Assembly: GCF_902499335.1 (NCBI RefSeq)
Contig: NZ_CABVQK010000025.1
Location: forward strand, 1-64,000
Direction of reading: 5' to 3'
From: Burkholderia lata
GTDB taxonomy: Bacteria > Pseudomonadota > Gammaproteobacteria > Burkholderiales > Burkholderiaceae
DNA length: 64,000 nucleotides
Shown here: positions 37,811 to 46,915 of the stretch, in pieces
Layout: each line of letters opens with the position of its first letter
Numbering within the stretch: the first letter of the stretch is position 1
The notes under the pieces: generated by a model
Databases searched by the model: none
The model's input: the letters and a program-made list of their open reading frames with translations, nothing else
What the model was told of the DNA's origin: nothing
Position numbers and translations under genes: made by a program

Positions 37811-38866
37811 TCAGGCGATGCCGAGCATGTCGTGGATTTGCCGTTGATCGACCGCGGCACCGGCGAAGTCGTCGAAGATGCGCTCCGTCACCCGGATGAT
37901 GTGGTCGTTGATGAACGCGACGCCTTCGCGCGCGCCGTCCTCCTGGTCCTTGAGGCAGCACTCCCATTCGAGGGTGGCCCATCCTGTGTAGTCGTACTGA
38001 GCAAATTTCGAAAAAATCGCCTTGAAGTCGACCTGACCGTCGCCGAGCGACCGGAAACGGCCGGCACGCTCGAGCCACGAACTGTAGCCACCGTAAATGC
38101 CCTGACGGCCCGAAGGCAGAAACTCGGCATCCTTCACATGGAACATGCGGATGAAGTCGCGGTAAATATCGATGTATGCCAGATAGTCCAGTTGCTGCAG
38201 CACGAAATGGCTGGGATCGAACAGCATCTTGCAGCGCGCGTGCTGGCCGACCAGCGCATGGAAACGCTCGAAACTAACGCCGTCGTGCAAGTCTTCGCTG
38301 GGGTGGATCTCGTAGCAAAGGTTGACGCCGTTTTCGTCGCAGACGTCGAGAATCGGCCGCCAGCGGCGCGCCAGCTCGTCGAACGCCGTCTCGATCAGGC
38401 CGGCGGGACGTTGCGGGAACGGAAACAGGTAAGGCCACGCGAACGAGCCCGAGAAGGTGCCCATGTCGGTCAGCCCCAGGCGGCGTGAAGCCCGTGCCGC
38501 CAGCGTGAGCCGATCCAGCGCCCATGCGGTGCGCGCAGCCGGGTTGCCGCGCACGGCCTCGGGCGCGAAGGTGTCGCACATCGCGTCGTACGCCGGATGC
38601 ACGGCGACCAGTTGCCCGAAGATGTGGGTCGTCAGCTCGCTGATCTCCAGCCCATGCTCAGCCAGCATGCCCTTCACGTCGTCGCAATAGGCCTGGCTCT
38701 CCGCGGCGGTCTCCACGTCGAACAGCCGGCCGTCCCACGCGGGAATCTGCAGCGCCTTGAAGCCGACGCCGGCCGCCCATTGCGCGATATTCGGCAAGCT
38801 GTCGAACGGCACCGCATCGTCGGCGAACTGCGCGAGATGAAGACTGGGGCCCTTGAGGGTACGCAT
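37811..38866 (-). CDS. Xylose-isomerase-like TIM barrel protein (sugar phosphate isomerase/epimerase family)
   Basis: 351 residues from the ATG at 38866, six bases after AGGAG. The AP-endonuclease-2/xylose-isomerase-like barrel is recognised by GFKALQIPAWDG, NLCYEIHPSED with a metal-ligand glutamate, LFDPSHFVLQ, MFHVKDAEFLPSG and TLEWEC at the end. These proteins are metal-dependent isomerases, epimerases or hydrolases of sugars and inositols. It is the first gene of the minus-strand unit with two hydrolases and lies divergently from a TetR regulator, which probably controls it. Confidence 0.85.
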   Translation of the reverse strand: MRTLKGPSLHLAQFADDAVPFDSLPNIAQWAAGVGFKALQIPAWDGRLFDVETAAESQAYCDDVKGMLAEHGLEISELTTHIFGQLVAVHPAYDAMCDTFAPEAVRGNPAARTAWALDRLTLAARASRRLGLTDMGTFSGSFAWPYLFPFPQRPAGLIETAFDELARRWRPILDVCDENGVNLCYEIHPSEDLHDGVSFERFHALVGQHARCKMLFDPSHFVLQQLDYLAYIDIYRDFIRMFHVKDAEFLPSGRQGIYGGYSSWLERAGRFRSLGDGQVDFKAIFSKFAQYDYTGWATLEWECCLKDQEDGAREGVAFINDHIIRVTERIFDDFAGAAVDQRQIHDMLGIA

Positions 38867-38976
38867 GGTCAACTCCTATTGTTTGTTGATCGACAAAGAA
38901 TAGAATAGCGGAACGGCGCGTGTCAACACGACGCGCGATAAAATCGGCGCACGATGTGACGACGGACGAATGGGAT

Positions 38977-39582
38977 ATGGCGGGACGACCGAGAGAATTT
39001 GATCGCGACATGGCGCTGAAACGCGCGATGCTTGCGTTCTGGCGACGCGGCTACGAAGGCACGTCGATGTCCGACCTGGTCGAAGCGATGGGCATCGCGT
39101 CAGCGCGCATCTATGCCGCCTTCGGCAGCAAGGAAGCCCTGTTCCAGGAGGCCATTGCGCTCTACGAGCAAGGTGAAGGCGGCTTCGCCGATCGTGCGCT
39201 CGGCGAGGAAGCCGATGTCCGCGCGGCCGTCGAACGGATGCTGCGAGATGCAGTCGCCGCCTATACCCGGCGTGGCCAGCCACACGGCTGCATGGTGGTC
39301 TCCGCCGCGACCAACTACTCGGCCGAAAACGAAGGTGTGATGGAATGGCTGGCCGCCCATCGGCGCGCACGCACGCAGTCGATCGCCGAGCGCCTGCAGC
39401 TCGCAGCCGAGCAGGGGCAACTCAAGCGGGGCACCGACATCAACGCGCTGGCCGATTTCTATGCGACGCAGCTGCACGGCATTTCCGTTCAATCCCGCGA
39501 CGGGGTATCGAAGGAGCGCCTGCTCGCCTCCATCGGGCCGGCGATGATGCCGCTCGCGATGGCGGTGCGTGACGGGGCGTGA
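38977..39582 (+). CDS. TetR/AcrR-family transcriptional regulator
   Basis: 201 residues starting MAGRPREFDRDMALKRAMLAFWRRGYEGTS, the usual TetR N-terminus. The helix-turn-helix (SMSDLVEAMGIASARIYAAFGSKEALF) lies in the first 60 residues and an all-helical ligand domain follows. The form is close to the AcrR subgroup with a QLHGISVQSRDG segment. It is divergent from the isomerase-like gene (110 bp between starts), so it is likely the repressor of that unit. Confidence 0.9.
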   Translation: MAGRPREFDRDMALKRAMLAFWRRGYEGTSMSDLVEAMGIASARIYAAFGSKEALFQEAIALYEQGEGGFADRALGEEADVRAAVERMLRDAVAAYTRRGQPHGCMVVSAATNYSAENEGVMEWLAAHRRARTQSIAERLQLAAEQGQLKRGTDINALADFYATQLHGISVQSRDGVSKERLLASIGPAMMPLAMAVRDGA

Positions 39583-39647
39583 CCATCAACCGGAGCACCT
39601 TTCCGGAAGGGCCGCACGTCGCCCGTCGCGGAACGGTGTCGCAAGCA

Positions 39648-39679
39648 CGTATCCCGAATGACCCGTCTTCGGGAATACG
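39648..39679. terminator. Shared hairpin between convergent genes
   Basis: CGTATCCCGAA (39648-39658) pairs with TTCGGGAATACG (39668-39679) with one bulge. It separates the converging tetR-type and porin genes and overlaps the end region of neither. No T-run follows on either strand, so termination strength is uncertain. Confidence 0.5.
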
Positions 39680-39690
39680 TGCCGTGCCGG

Positions 39691-40773
39691 CTAGAACGTG
39701 TGCCGAAGGCCAACCACCGTACCGACGGTCGTACCGGCCCCCTCGTGCAGCGCACCGTTGATCGCGAGCCCGGTATTCATCAGGCCATGGTTGTGGACCA
39801 GCCCGACCTGCCCGTAGACCGTCGTCGCTTTCGACAGGAAGTACCTCAACCCGATCGCCGTCAGCACCGACCGATTGGCGGTGTCGTTGCCGTCGCTCGT
39901 CAGCCAGGCGCCCGCATCGGCTTCGACGGCAGGCGTGATCAAGTAACTTGCCCCGGCGCCGTACACGCGGCTGTCGAACCCGCCGCTCACCTTGTAGAGC
40001 GCGTAGGAACCCTTGACGGTCAGGTTGCCGAAACTGTATGCCGCGCCGATGGTGCGGCCGGTAAACGGCACGGTGCTCGGAATCGGCGTCCCCGCCGTAC
40101 CGCCCGCGTTGCCGTTGTAGAGCGCTGCCGTAACGAGGAACCCGCCTCGCTGGTATTTCAGGCTCGCCGAATACTGCCGCCCCGCCTGGAAATCACCCGC
40201 CTTCCCGCCCAGTCCGAACATCGCGCTGCCCTGGAAGCCGGCGATGTCCGGGCTCGTGTAGGACACGGCGTTCTGGTTGAACAGCCCGGTCACCAGCACG
40301 CTGTCGACATAGATGACGGCGCCGCTGCCGAAATAGGCCACGTCGCGCGGGTCGGTTCCGATCAGCGACAGCACGAACGGCGAGTATTGCAGGCCGGCCT
40401 TGACCGACCCGAAATCGCCGCTCAACCCGATCCATGCCTGACGGCCGAACATGTTGCCGTTCGAATTGCCGAACCCGCCGCTCGGGATGTCGATGCCGCT
40501 CTCGAGGACGAACGTCGCCTTCATCCCGCCGCCCAGATCCTCCACGCCCCGCAAGCCGAATCGCGATGCCGCCGCGGCACCGTCGACCATCGCGAACGTG
40601 TGGCCGTCGTTCGCGCCGGTCTTCGTATTCAGCGACTTGTTCGTGTAGAGCACGGCGGCATCGAGCACCCCGTAGAGCGTGACGCTGCTCTGCGCATGCG
40701 CCACGCCGGACGTCGCGCCCAGCGACGCAGCAATGGCCAGGCCGAGCGTTCCCTGACGCCATGTCGATTTCAT
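39691..40773 (-). CDS. Outer-membrane porin (Gram-negative porin family)
   Basis: 360 residues beginning with a signal peptide (KSTWRQGTLGLAIAASLGATSGVAHAQ) and then QSSVTLYGVLDAAVLYTNK, the standard start of Burkholderia trimeric porins. Repeated amphipathic strands end with a C-terminal phenylalanine (VGLRHTF), the outer-membrane insertion signal. Strand repeats such as SRFGLRGVEDLGGGMKATF are typical. The ATG at 40773 follows GGAGG. It provides diffusion of small solutes, perhaps for the adjacent hydrolase cluster. Confidence 0.93.
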   Translation of the reverse strand: MKSTWRQGTLGLAIAASLGATSGVAHAQSSVTLYGVLDAAVLYTNKSLNTKTGANDGHTFAMVDGAAAASRFGLRGVEDLGGGMKATFVLESGIDIPSGGFGNSNGNMFGRQAWIGLSGDFGSVKAGLQYSPFVLSLIGTDPRDVAYFGSGAVIYVDSVLVTGLFNQNAVSYTSPDIAGFQGSAMFGLGGKAGDFQAGRQYSASLKYQRGGFLVTAALYNGNAGGTAGTPIPSTVPFTGRTIGAAYSFGNLTVKGSYALYKVSGGFDSRVYGAGASYLITPAVEADAGAWLTSDGNDTANRSVLTAIGLRYFLSKATTVYGQVGLVHNHGLMNTGLAINGALHEGAGTTVGTVVGLRHTF

Positions 40774-41401
40774 GTCTATCCTCCAAACCCAGATCTTTAT
40801 TTTCAATGTCGCGTCACGGCGGGATGCCGATCGGCGCTTTCGCTACACGTCACAACACGTCCGTCGCGGCCGGTTCTCGCACCGCGCGGAGACTTCCCGA
40901 TCCGGACTCGTCACGTCCGGCAGAAACTGAACACGCGTCGACGCGATCGACGACACGTACGTGGCCCTCATCGACGGCATTGAATGTCGAACGACAGGCA
41001 ATCGTCGCGGGCCATCCGGCATTCGCTACCGAGGCGACCGAGCCGTCACTGCCCACGACGACCCGCGCGGGTCAACGTCGCGGTTGCGGCCACAACGGGC
41101 CGATGCGGCTGAAGGTGGGAATGGCGCGCGCAAATCGCGTCGACTGACGGCAACGCTCGCGATGGCGCACCTGCGTCAGGGGGCGAACCTTGTCGGGCCC
41201 GCAGGCGTGATCGGCAGCAGGCAGGTACAAGTCGATGACGTCTGACCGATCGGCGATGCGGTAGGCACAAAGGACTCCTTGACGTACTGCCGGTAGGGCT
41301 TGATTCGACGAAGCACATCGTTCACGACCTCATGCGAAACGGTGATGACCGTATCGCAGCGCCGGACCGACGTGGACTGAATGCAAGACTAAGAGCAGGC
41401 C
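40774..41401. other. Intergenic region with a possible gene remnant
   Basis: No complete gene is seen. On the minus strand, roughly 41390-41200, one frame reads like a protein fragment (VSHEVVNDVLRRIKPYRQYV) without a clear start. This may be a decayed gene or chance. Confidence 0.35.
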
Positions 41402-41472
41402 GGGGGGATTTGCCCCCCTCCAAAGGGGAGGCAGGAGGCTGGCGACGGGGGGGCACCACGCGATCACCCCCC
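41402..41472. promoter_or_regulatory. G6/C6 palindromes upstream of the MalT-type regulator
   Basis: GGGGGG-ATTTG-CCCCCC occupies 41402-41418 and a second pair of G7 and C6 tracts spans 41447-41472. GGGGAGG-type elements lie between them. MalT-class regulators bind G-rich boxes (GGGGAKGAGG in E. coli), so these may be autoregulatory sites of the adjacent LuxR gene. This is inference. Confidence 0.4.
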
Positions 41473-41522
41473 TACCGTGGGAAAACCCTCATCGTCGTGG
41501 GGGCGACTATTATTATCATGAT

Positions 41523-44333
41523 GTGGTGCATTCCGGACTTTCCCCCATGAACTTGCCGTCCGAATCCGATGAGCCTCTTTGGAATCTCTCGCTGATACAG
41601 ACGAAAATGGCGCCACCGCGCCCGCCCCGGTTCCGAGTCGCGCGGCGGACGCTGTCGAAGAAGCTGGCTGCCGCGGCCGAACACGCGGTCACGCTGGTGA
41701 TCGCACCGGCAGGGTTCGGCAAGACGACGACGCTGTCCGAATGGTGCGAAGTGCTCCGCACCCGCCATCAGCTCGTCGCGTGGCTGAGCCTCGACCATGA
41801 CGACGACAATCCCGACCAGCTCGGCGCTTACCTCGTCGCTTCGTTGAACCATGGCACGGGCGGCATCGGTCAGCAGGCCGAAAAGCTGCTGCGCGGCGAT
41901 CCGATGACGCCCGGCAAGACCGTCATCTCCGTGCTGCTCAACGAGATCGCCGCGTGCGGCAAGCCGGTCTTTCTGATCCTCGACGACTTCGACCGGCTCA
42001 CGTCGCCTCCGGTATGTGCGGTGGTGTCGCGCCTGTTGCGCTACGCGCCCGCCAATTTCCACGTGCTGCTTGGCGCGCGCGGGGAGCCGAGACTGGCGCT
42101 GGCCCAGTTCCGCACGCATGGCCAGCTTCTGCGGATCGACGAATCGGATCTGCGCTTCTCCGCGGACGATGCGCAGGCGTTCTTCGCGCGCACCGGCACC
42201 GCACCGCTCGACCGCGGCGCCGTCGAAATGCTGAATGACGCGACCGAAGGATGGATCACGGGCCTGCAACTCGCGTCGCTATCGCTGAAGGAAGAAACCG
42301 ATGCCGCCAAGGTCGCGCGCGATCTCGCCGGCAATCGATTCGGCATCGACGCGTATCTCGACGACGCCGTGCTGTCGCACCTGCCGCGTCCCGTGTATCA
42401 GTTTCTGCTGCGGACATCGATCGCCGATCACCTGAGCCCCGGCCTCTGCGACGCCATCATGGGTGCCGGCGCACGCAGTTGGGAGAAGCTCGACTGGCTC
42501 GAGCGTCACAACCTGTTTATCCGCGCGCTCGACGACGAGCGGCAATGGTTCCGCTATCACGCCCTGCTGTCCGACGCGCTGAGGCGGCGGGCCGCTCGCC
42601 AACTGGCCGATGAATTGCCGCGGCTTCACCAACGCGCCGGCGAGTGGTTCGCGAACGCTCGGCAATGGCCGGACGCCGTGCGTCACGCGCTCGCCGCCGG
42701 TGACGCTCTGCAGGCCGCGATCTGGGTCGAGAACTGCGCGACCGCATTGATGGATCGCAGCGACGTGAACACGCTGTTGAGCCTGATCGGCAAGCTGCCG
42801 CGCCAACTGGTGAAGTCGCGGCTGCGCTTGCGACTGGCGAATGCATGGGCACTCGCGTTCCTGATGCGCATGCCGGAGGCCGGCGACGTGCTGCGACACG
42901 CGCAATCCGACTTTGCACGTCATCATGCGGATCGCACGCGGACAGAAGGCGAACCCGACACGGCGCTGCCGATCGAAATGATTGCCGTCGACGCGGCCAT
43001 CTCCGGCTTCGACGACGACAGCTACCGGTCGCTCGAGCTGGGGCGCGAAGTCGTCCTCTCGTCGTTGCCCGCCTCCGCGTGGGTCAGGCGGCTCGGGGAA
43101 ACGGCGCACATCTTCGGCCTGATCTACGACAGCCGCTTCGACGAGGTCGAACGACTCAGGCACGGCGCGGCCGCCGTCCCGGCCGACGATCACGACTTCA
43201 TCTACGCCAACGTCTACCGCGAATGCATGTTCGGGCTGAACCTGCTGGTGAACGGCCGTCTACCGGAAGCGATGGTGCTGATGGAGTCCGCGATCTCGCA
43301 TGCGGAAGCGAACGTGTTACGCCATTCGGCGGCGGCGGCGGTTCCGGCGGGCTACCTGGCGGCACTCTGCTACGAGCAGAATGATTTGTCCCGCGCGCGG
43401 CAACTGATCAACGATCGCTCGGCTATCACGGCGGAAGCGTGCCCGCTCGGCTCCCTGTCAAGCTACTGCCGCACCGCGGCGAGGCTCCATGCGCGCAACG
43501 ACGATATCGCGTCCGCGCTGCTGTGCCTGAAGCAGGCCAGCGAAATCGCCGCCTCCCGACACTGGTTGCGCATGCGTGCGTCGTGCGACGCGGAAATCGT
43601 GCGGTTGTGTCTGCAGCAGGGCTGGATCGATCGCGCGAAGGAAACCGCCGACGCACTGGACGCGCTGATGCCCGAGCAGATCCCGACGCCGATGGGCAGC
43701 TTCATCGAGACGTGGGCAAGCGGGTGCGAGATCAAGGCACGGATCGACGTCGCGACAGGCCGGCCGGATCGCGCCGCCGAACGGCTGCGCGAGTTGAGGA
43801 CCACGCTCTCCCGTGCCGGGATGACCTACCTGGAAGCACGGATGTCGCTGTTGTACGCGGTGGCGCTCCAGCAGGAACACGCGCATGAAGCAGCGTCGGA
43901 CGCACTGACGGACGCGCTGCGCTACGCGCAGCCGAACGGCATGATCGGCAGTTTCGTCGATGAAGGTGAACCGATGCTGCGCCTGCTGACGAAGTTGCGC
44001 CGCGAAGTGTCCGATCGCGACGGCGTTCAACCGGCCTTCATGGACCGGCTGCTCGCCGCGTTCGACCCGCGCCGCACTCTGGCGGACGACGGCGACGCGC
44101 GCGACGCCCGACACCTGCTCAGCGCGCGTGAGATCGAGATCCTCAATCACATCGCCCGCGGCATGTCGAACAAGGAAATCGGACGGGCGCTGCGCGTCGC
44201 GCCCGAGACCATCAAGTGGCATTTGAAGAACATCTTCGAGAAGCTCAAGGTCGGTTCGCGCTTCGAGGCCGTCCAGAGTGGGCTCGGCGTGACACCGGCC
44301 GAGCGCGGCAAGGCCAGGGAAGCGAATTCCTGA
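41523..44333 (+). CDS. MalT/AcoK-type LuxR-family ATP-dependent regulator
   Basis: 936 residues. An N-terminal STAND-type ATPase with Walker A APAGFGKTT (about residues 61-69) and a possible Walker B LILDDFDRL is followed by a long region of helical repeats and a C-terminal LuxR helix-turn-helix (LSAREIEILNHIARGMSNKEIGRAL and ETIKWHLKNIFEKLKVGSR). MalT-like regulators oligomerise with ATP and an inducer to activate catabolic genes. The start is GTG at 41523, or possibly ATG at 41547 (MNLPSESDEP). No obvious target gene is adjacent; the island begins just downstream. Confidence 0.9.
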   Translation: MVHSGLSPMNLPSESDEPLWNLSLIQTKMAPPRPPRFRVARRTLSKKLAAAAEHAVTLVIAPAGFGKTTTLSEWCEVLRTRHQLVAWLSLDHDDDNPDQLGAYLVASLNHGTGGIGQQAEKLLRGDPMTPGKTVISVLLNEIAACGKPVFLILDDFDRLTSPPVCAVVSRLLRYAPANFHVLLGARGEPRLALAQFRTHGQLLRIDESDLRFSADDAQAFFARTGTAPLDRGAVEMLNDATEGWITGLQLASLSLKEETDAAKVARDLAGNRFGIDAYLDDAVLSHLPRPVYQFLLRTSIADHLSPGLCDAIMGAGARSWEKLDWLERHNLFIRALDDERQWFRYHALLSDALRRRAARQLADELPRLHQRAGEWFANARQWPDAVRHALAAGDALQAAIWVENCATALMDRSDVNTLLSLIGKLPRQLVKSRLRLRLANAWALAFLMRMPEAGDVLRHAQSDFARHHADRTRTEGEPDTALPIEMIAVDAAISGFDDDSYRSLELGREVVLSSLPASAWVRRLGETAHIFGLIYDSRFDEVERLRHGAAAVPADDHDFIYANVYRECMFGLNLLVNGRLPEAMVLMESAISHAEANVLRHSAAAAVPAGYLAALCYEQNDLSRARQLINDRSAITAEACPLGSLSSYCRTAARLHARNDDIASALLCLKQASEIAASRHWLRMRASCDAEIVRLCLQQGWIDRAKETADALDALMPEQIPTPMGSFIETWASGCEIKARIDVATGRPDRAAERLRELRTTLSRAGMTYLEARMSLLYAVALQQEHAHEAASDALTDALRYAQPNGMIGSFVDEGEPMLRLLTKLRREVSDRDGVQPAFMDRLLAAFDPRRTLADDGDARDARHLLSAREIEILNHIARGMSNKEIGRALRVAPETIKWHLKNIFEKLKVGSRFEAVQSGLGVTPAERGKAREANS

Positions 44334-44430
44334 AACAAGCGCGACGTATCGCATTCTTGACGTTCATGAACACATCTTCAATGGTGTTTCAGCCGAACGA
44401 TACCCGTCGAAAATCAGGTGCGTGATCGCA

Positions 44431-44871
44431 ATGGACCAAGATATTCAGACCATGCTCCGCCGCTATCGCGAACGAGATATCGACCTGCATCAGTTGCGCG
44501 TGTGGCTTGACGGCGAAAGAATGCGTGTGGATGCACAAATCCCGCGCGGCGAATTGCTGAAACTCAAGCGAGGGTGTGAAGCGCAAAGCAACGGCGCGAT
44601 CGCGCGTCTGCTTCCGGCCTGCATACGCTGCCTCGGTGTCGGCGAGCCCAAAGTCTTCGTATCACGTCAGGAGTATCAGCAATACACCCAGCGCCGTGAC
44701 GCAGCGGTTGCAAACGGCGTCCTGTCCGAAATTTCTCAGCCTCGTTTTGCTTCCGAAGGAGCCGATTCGGCAGGTTCTGTCACGTACTGTCGCTGCACCT
44801 GCTGCTGCTCGATCTGGGCATTCGTCGAGCCTGAGAAAGCGGAAGGCGGTTCATGGAACCGAATCATCTAG
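44431..44871 (+). CDS. Hypothetical protein
   Basis: About 146 residues. The first 90 (TMLRRYRERDIDLHQLRVWLDGERMRVD, KVFVSRQEYQQYTQRRD) look like an ordinary helical protein. The last 50 are Cys- and Ser-rich and look unlike it, as if the true 3' end was replaced near 44720. Codon use is less GC-biased than in upstream genes. It marks the left border of the island. Function unknown; a possible truncated gene. Confidence 0.45.
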   Translation: MDQDIQTMLRRYRERDIDLHQLRVWLDGERMRVDAQIPRGELLKLKRGCEAQSNGAIARLLPACIRCLGVGEPKVFVSRQEYQQYTQRRDAAVANGVLSEISQPRFASEGADSAGSVTYCRCTCCCSIWAFVEPEKAEGGSWNRII

Positions 44872-45070
44872 GTGCGGCGCGAAATCCGGTATCTCTATCT
44901 CGGTCAGCGCGCCGCCAGGCACCACGGGTGCCGCGACCGTGCAAGTTCCGACCTGGAACATCTGGCAGAGACCGGTGATCGCTCCCCTTTCTTCAACGAC
45001 AACATATTCCGACCGGGAAATCTCTTCCGAGAGACAGCCCCAAATGTGGGCTCTCAACAAACCTGTGGGC

Positions 45071-45200
45071 TCTCAGAAAAGGTGTCTTTGGCCCCCTAGA
45101 CAGATCAAGGACTTGGACATCTTTTTTGAGACAACCGCATGGCGCACATCTCAGAAAAAGTGTCCTTGGGCACGGGAATTCTCAGAAAAGTCGTCTTCGG
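45071..45200. repeat. Three 21-bp direct repeats resembling transposon-end transposase sites
   Basis: Copies start at 45071, 45149 and 45180, each with the core TCTCAGAAAA, then a GTGTC/TCGTC segment and TTGG or TCGG. A partial related sequence (GGGCTCTCAACAAACC) precedes the first. Several imperfect copies with uneven spacing are the arrangement found at the ends of Tn7-, Tn5053- and Mu-like transposons, and the core resembles the TTTTCAGAAGACG repeats of Tn5053-type ends. No tniA/tnsB-like gene lies nearby, so this is probably a leftover end. Confidence 0.65.
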
Positions 45201-45336
45201 GATGCTGCCCACTTCCGACTACGCGTCTCGGCGGAGCTTGGCAACAAGCATCGGCGCAGAAGTGCGCATCAGAATCCGATCGTGCTGATCGGCATGTGCT
45301 ATAAATGTGCATATCGTGTGCGTTGATCAATCTGCT

Positions 45337-45741
45337 ATGGATCCAAACGTCGACTACGACCCAACGCCATCCGGTGGTTTCGACCAGTTCATGGAGTCGT
45401 TGAGGGACCGTGATAGCGGCGCGCCGATCGTCTCAGCTCGCCGGTTCGCGGCCGCCTTGCATATCGATATGCAAACGCTCTCACGGCTGGCCCATGTCCA
45501 TCGCAATACCTTGAGCCGACTGGCGGGCTCCGAAAGCGTGCAGAAGTTCCTTCGGGACGCACTTCGGATCATCCGAGCGGCTACCGATATCTCCGGCGAC
45601 GTTCAGAGGGCGCTCTTCTGGTATCGCAATGAACCGTTGCCGACCTTTGATTACAAGACTGCTGAGCAGCTCGTTTCAGAAGGGCGCACTGAAGACCTGC
45701 TGCGTTACGTTACATCGCTCGAGGCCGGTGCGGCCGGATAG
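45337..45741 (+). CDS. Antitoxin of the Xre/MbcA/ParS (DUF2384) type
   Basis: 134 residues from the ATG at 45337 (the frame opens at 45307). A central helix-turn-helix-like segment (ARRFAAALHIDMQTLSRLAHVHRNTLSRL) is followed by the characteristic toxin-binding C-terminal domain (IIRAATDISGDVQRALFWYRNEPLPTFDYKTAEQLVSEGRTEDLLRYV). Such antitoxins normally sit beside a RES-domain toxin that degrades NAD. No RES gene is seen within several kilobases, so this copy appears to be an orphan. It lies just inside the transposon-end repeats. Confidence 0.8.
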   Translation: MDPNVDYDPTPSGGFDQFMESLRDRDSGAPIVSARRFAAALHIDMQTLSRLAHVHRNTLSRLAGSESVQKFLRDALRIIRAATDISGDVQRALFWYRNEPLPTFDYKTAEQLVSEGRTEDLLRYVTSLEAGAAG

Positions 45742-45759
45742 GGTCGGGTACACCCGTTG

Positions 45760-45914
45760 CGGGTCTGCAAAATAGCGGCTACTCTCACGTCGTAGCCAGC
45801 TATGTTCGGCGAAAGAAAACAGGGAGCGGGGCTTACCGGCTTGGACGTGGTTCCGCGGCATGTTCTCGCCCCACCTCTTCAAATGCCCGCTTGATGAGCG
45901 GGCATTTTCTTTTT
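45760..45914 (+). ncRNA. Candidate structured small RNA
   Basis: Between the antitoxin stop and the island's next gene the plus strand folds into three stems. ATAGCGGCTAC (45772-45782) pairs with GTAGCC-A-GCTAT (45792-45803). A GAGCGGGGC arm (45824-45832) pairs with GCCCCACCTC (45868-45877). A perfect terminator closes at 45881-45914. The compact structure ending in a strong terminator is typical of bacterial sRNAs. It could instead be a structured 3' UTR of the antitoxin transcript. Confidence 0.5.
45881..45914 (+). terminator. Strong intrinsic terminator
   Basis: AAATGCCCGCT (45881-45891), loop TGATG, AGCGGGCATTT (45897-45907), then TTCTTTTTC. An 11-bp perfect stem with a T-run on the plus strand. 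Confidence 0.9.
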
Positions 45915-46631
45915 CGCTCCCGTTCGTCCGTATGTCCGCGCGAAAGTGTGTATTTCGCACCCGCTCGCACACAACGAACGGTAGTTTGCGGACCTCAACA
46001 TCGGGTGTAGCGCACAATTGGGACGGCGTCGCGAACGGCGTCTGTATCGAGCAGATACGCATGCTGCGCTGCCAGGCTCGCCGCCTTGGCTTCGAGCGCT
46101 TCACGCAATGAGTACAGTTCTATGATCATTTGATGTGTGGGCCGCGTGACGGTCAGGCCTCACCGCGGCTCGTACGTCAACAGGATTTCCGCCTCGACCC
46201 CTGAGACGCATGGCGACAGATATCTCGGATTCGACCGAGCATGCGCCCCTATCGCCCGGGCGACCTGAGAGCAGCGATCCGTTCTGGATGTCGGCGGCGT
46301 TGAAGCGATCGGATGGCGCCTGTTGGCCCGGCGGCTGATCAAACGCAGCCTGTCGCACGACGCATGAGCGCGCGTTTGCCGACATCCTGGTGCCGAGACA
46401 GCAGAGGTTCGCTTTCCGACGCGACCATTTTCCAGTGTATGACCTGCTTAATCGCTTGCGCCCCAGATCCTTGGATATGGGGCGCGACCGATCAGGTGGA
46501 GGTCGAGCGTACCTTCCCCACGATCGTGCATGTGGAGGCGCTTCGTCCGCGCGGCGTGGCGCAGGACTTGTGAATCCTTCCCCCAAGACGCCTAGAATTC
46601 AGTCATGGCTGCATTCCGCAAGGAGACTGTC
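45915..46631. other. Island stretch without a convincing gene
   Basis: About 700 bp. Several frames are open on both strands, but none shows normal codon bias, a ribosome site or recognisable protein features. It may hold decayed sequence. A CCGCAAGGAGAC ribosome site at its end serves the small membrane protein gene at 46632. Confidence 0.4.
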
Positions 46632-46787
46632 ATGACTCAGTCGATGATTGGTTGGGTGGTTGGTTTTGCGGTGGTCGCGGTGGTTGCAGTCGCGTTGGCG
46701 CGCCGTTACCAGAGCGAACATTCAAGTATGGAAGTCGTTCAGTGGTTGGATTCCCATCACTTGGGGTGGATACACCGCAAACATTGA
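46632..46787 (+). CDS. Small single-span membrane protein
   Basis: 51 residues. The start ATG follows AAGGAGACTGTC. Residues 5-24 form one strongly hydrophobic helix (IGWVVGFAVVAVVAVALARR) with positive charges after it, so the N-terminus is probably outside. The rest is short and polar with several histidines near the end. Function unknown. Confidence 0.6.
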   Translation: MTQSMIGWVVGFAVVAVVAVALARRYQSEHSSMEVVQWLDSHHLGWIHRKH

Positions 46788-46915
46788 CATCTCCGCGCTG
46801 GCGGCGATAACCCCGCCTTGCCGAAGTTTACCGGGGACCAAACGCACCGATGCAGGCGGGCGCATGAAGTCGACCATTTGGTTGTCTCACCAGGGGGCGT
46901 GGCAAGGAAGACATC

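Noticed and set aside
41200..41390. Minus-strand fragment with VSHEVVNDVLRRIKPYRQYV
   Set aside because: Protein-like, but no start, no ribosome site and no recognised family; kept only as a possible remnant.
45676..46104. Minus-strand 142-codon frame
   Set aside because: Overlaps the end of the antitoxin gene and the strong terminator and hairpins; codon use and composition do not look coding.
46101..46586. Minus-strand 161-codon frame
   Set aside because: Arg/Pro/Ser-rich, no ribosome site, no family pattern.
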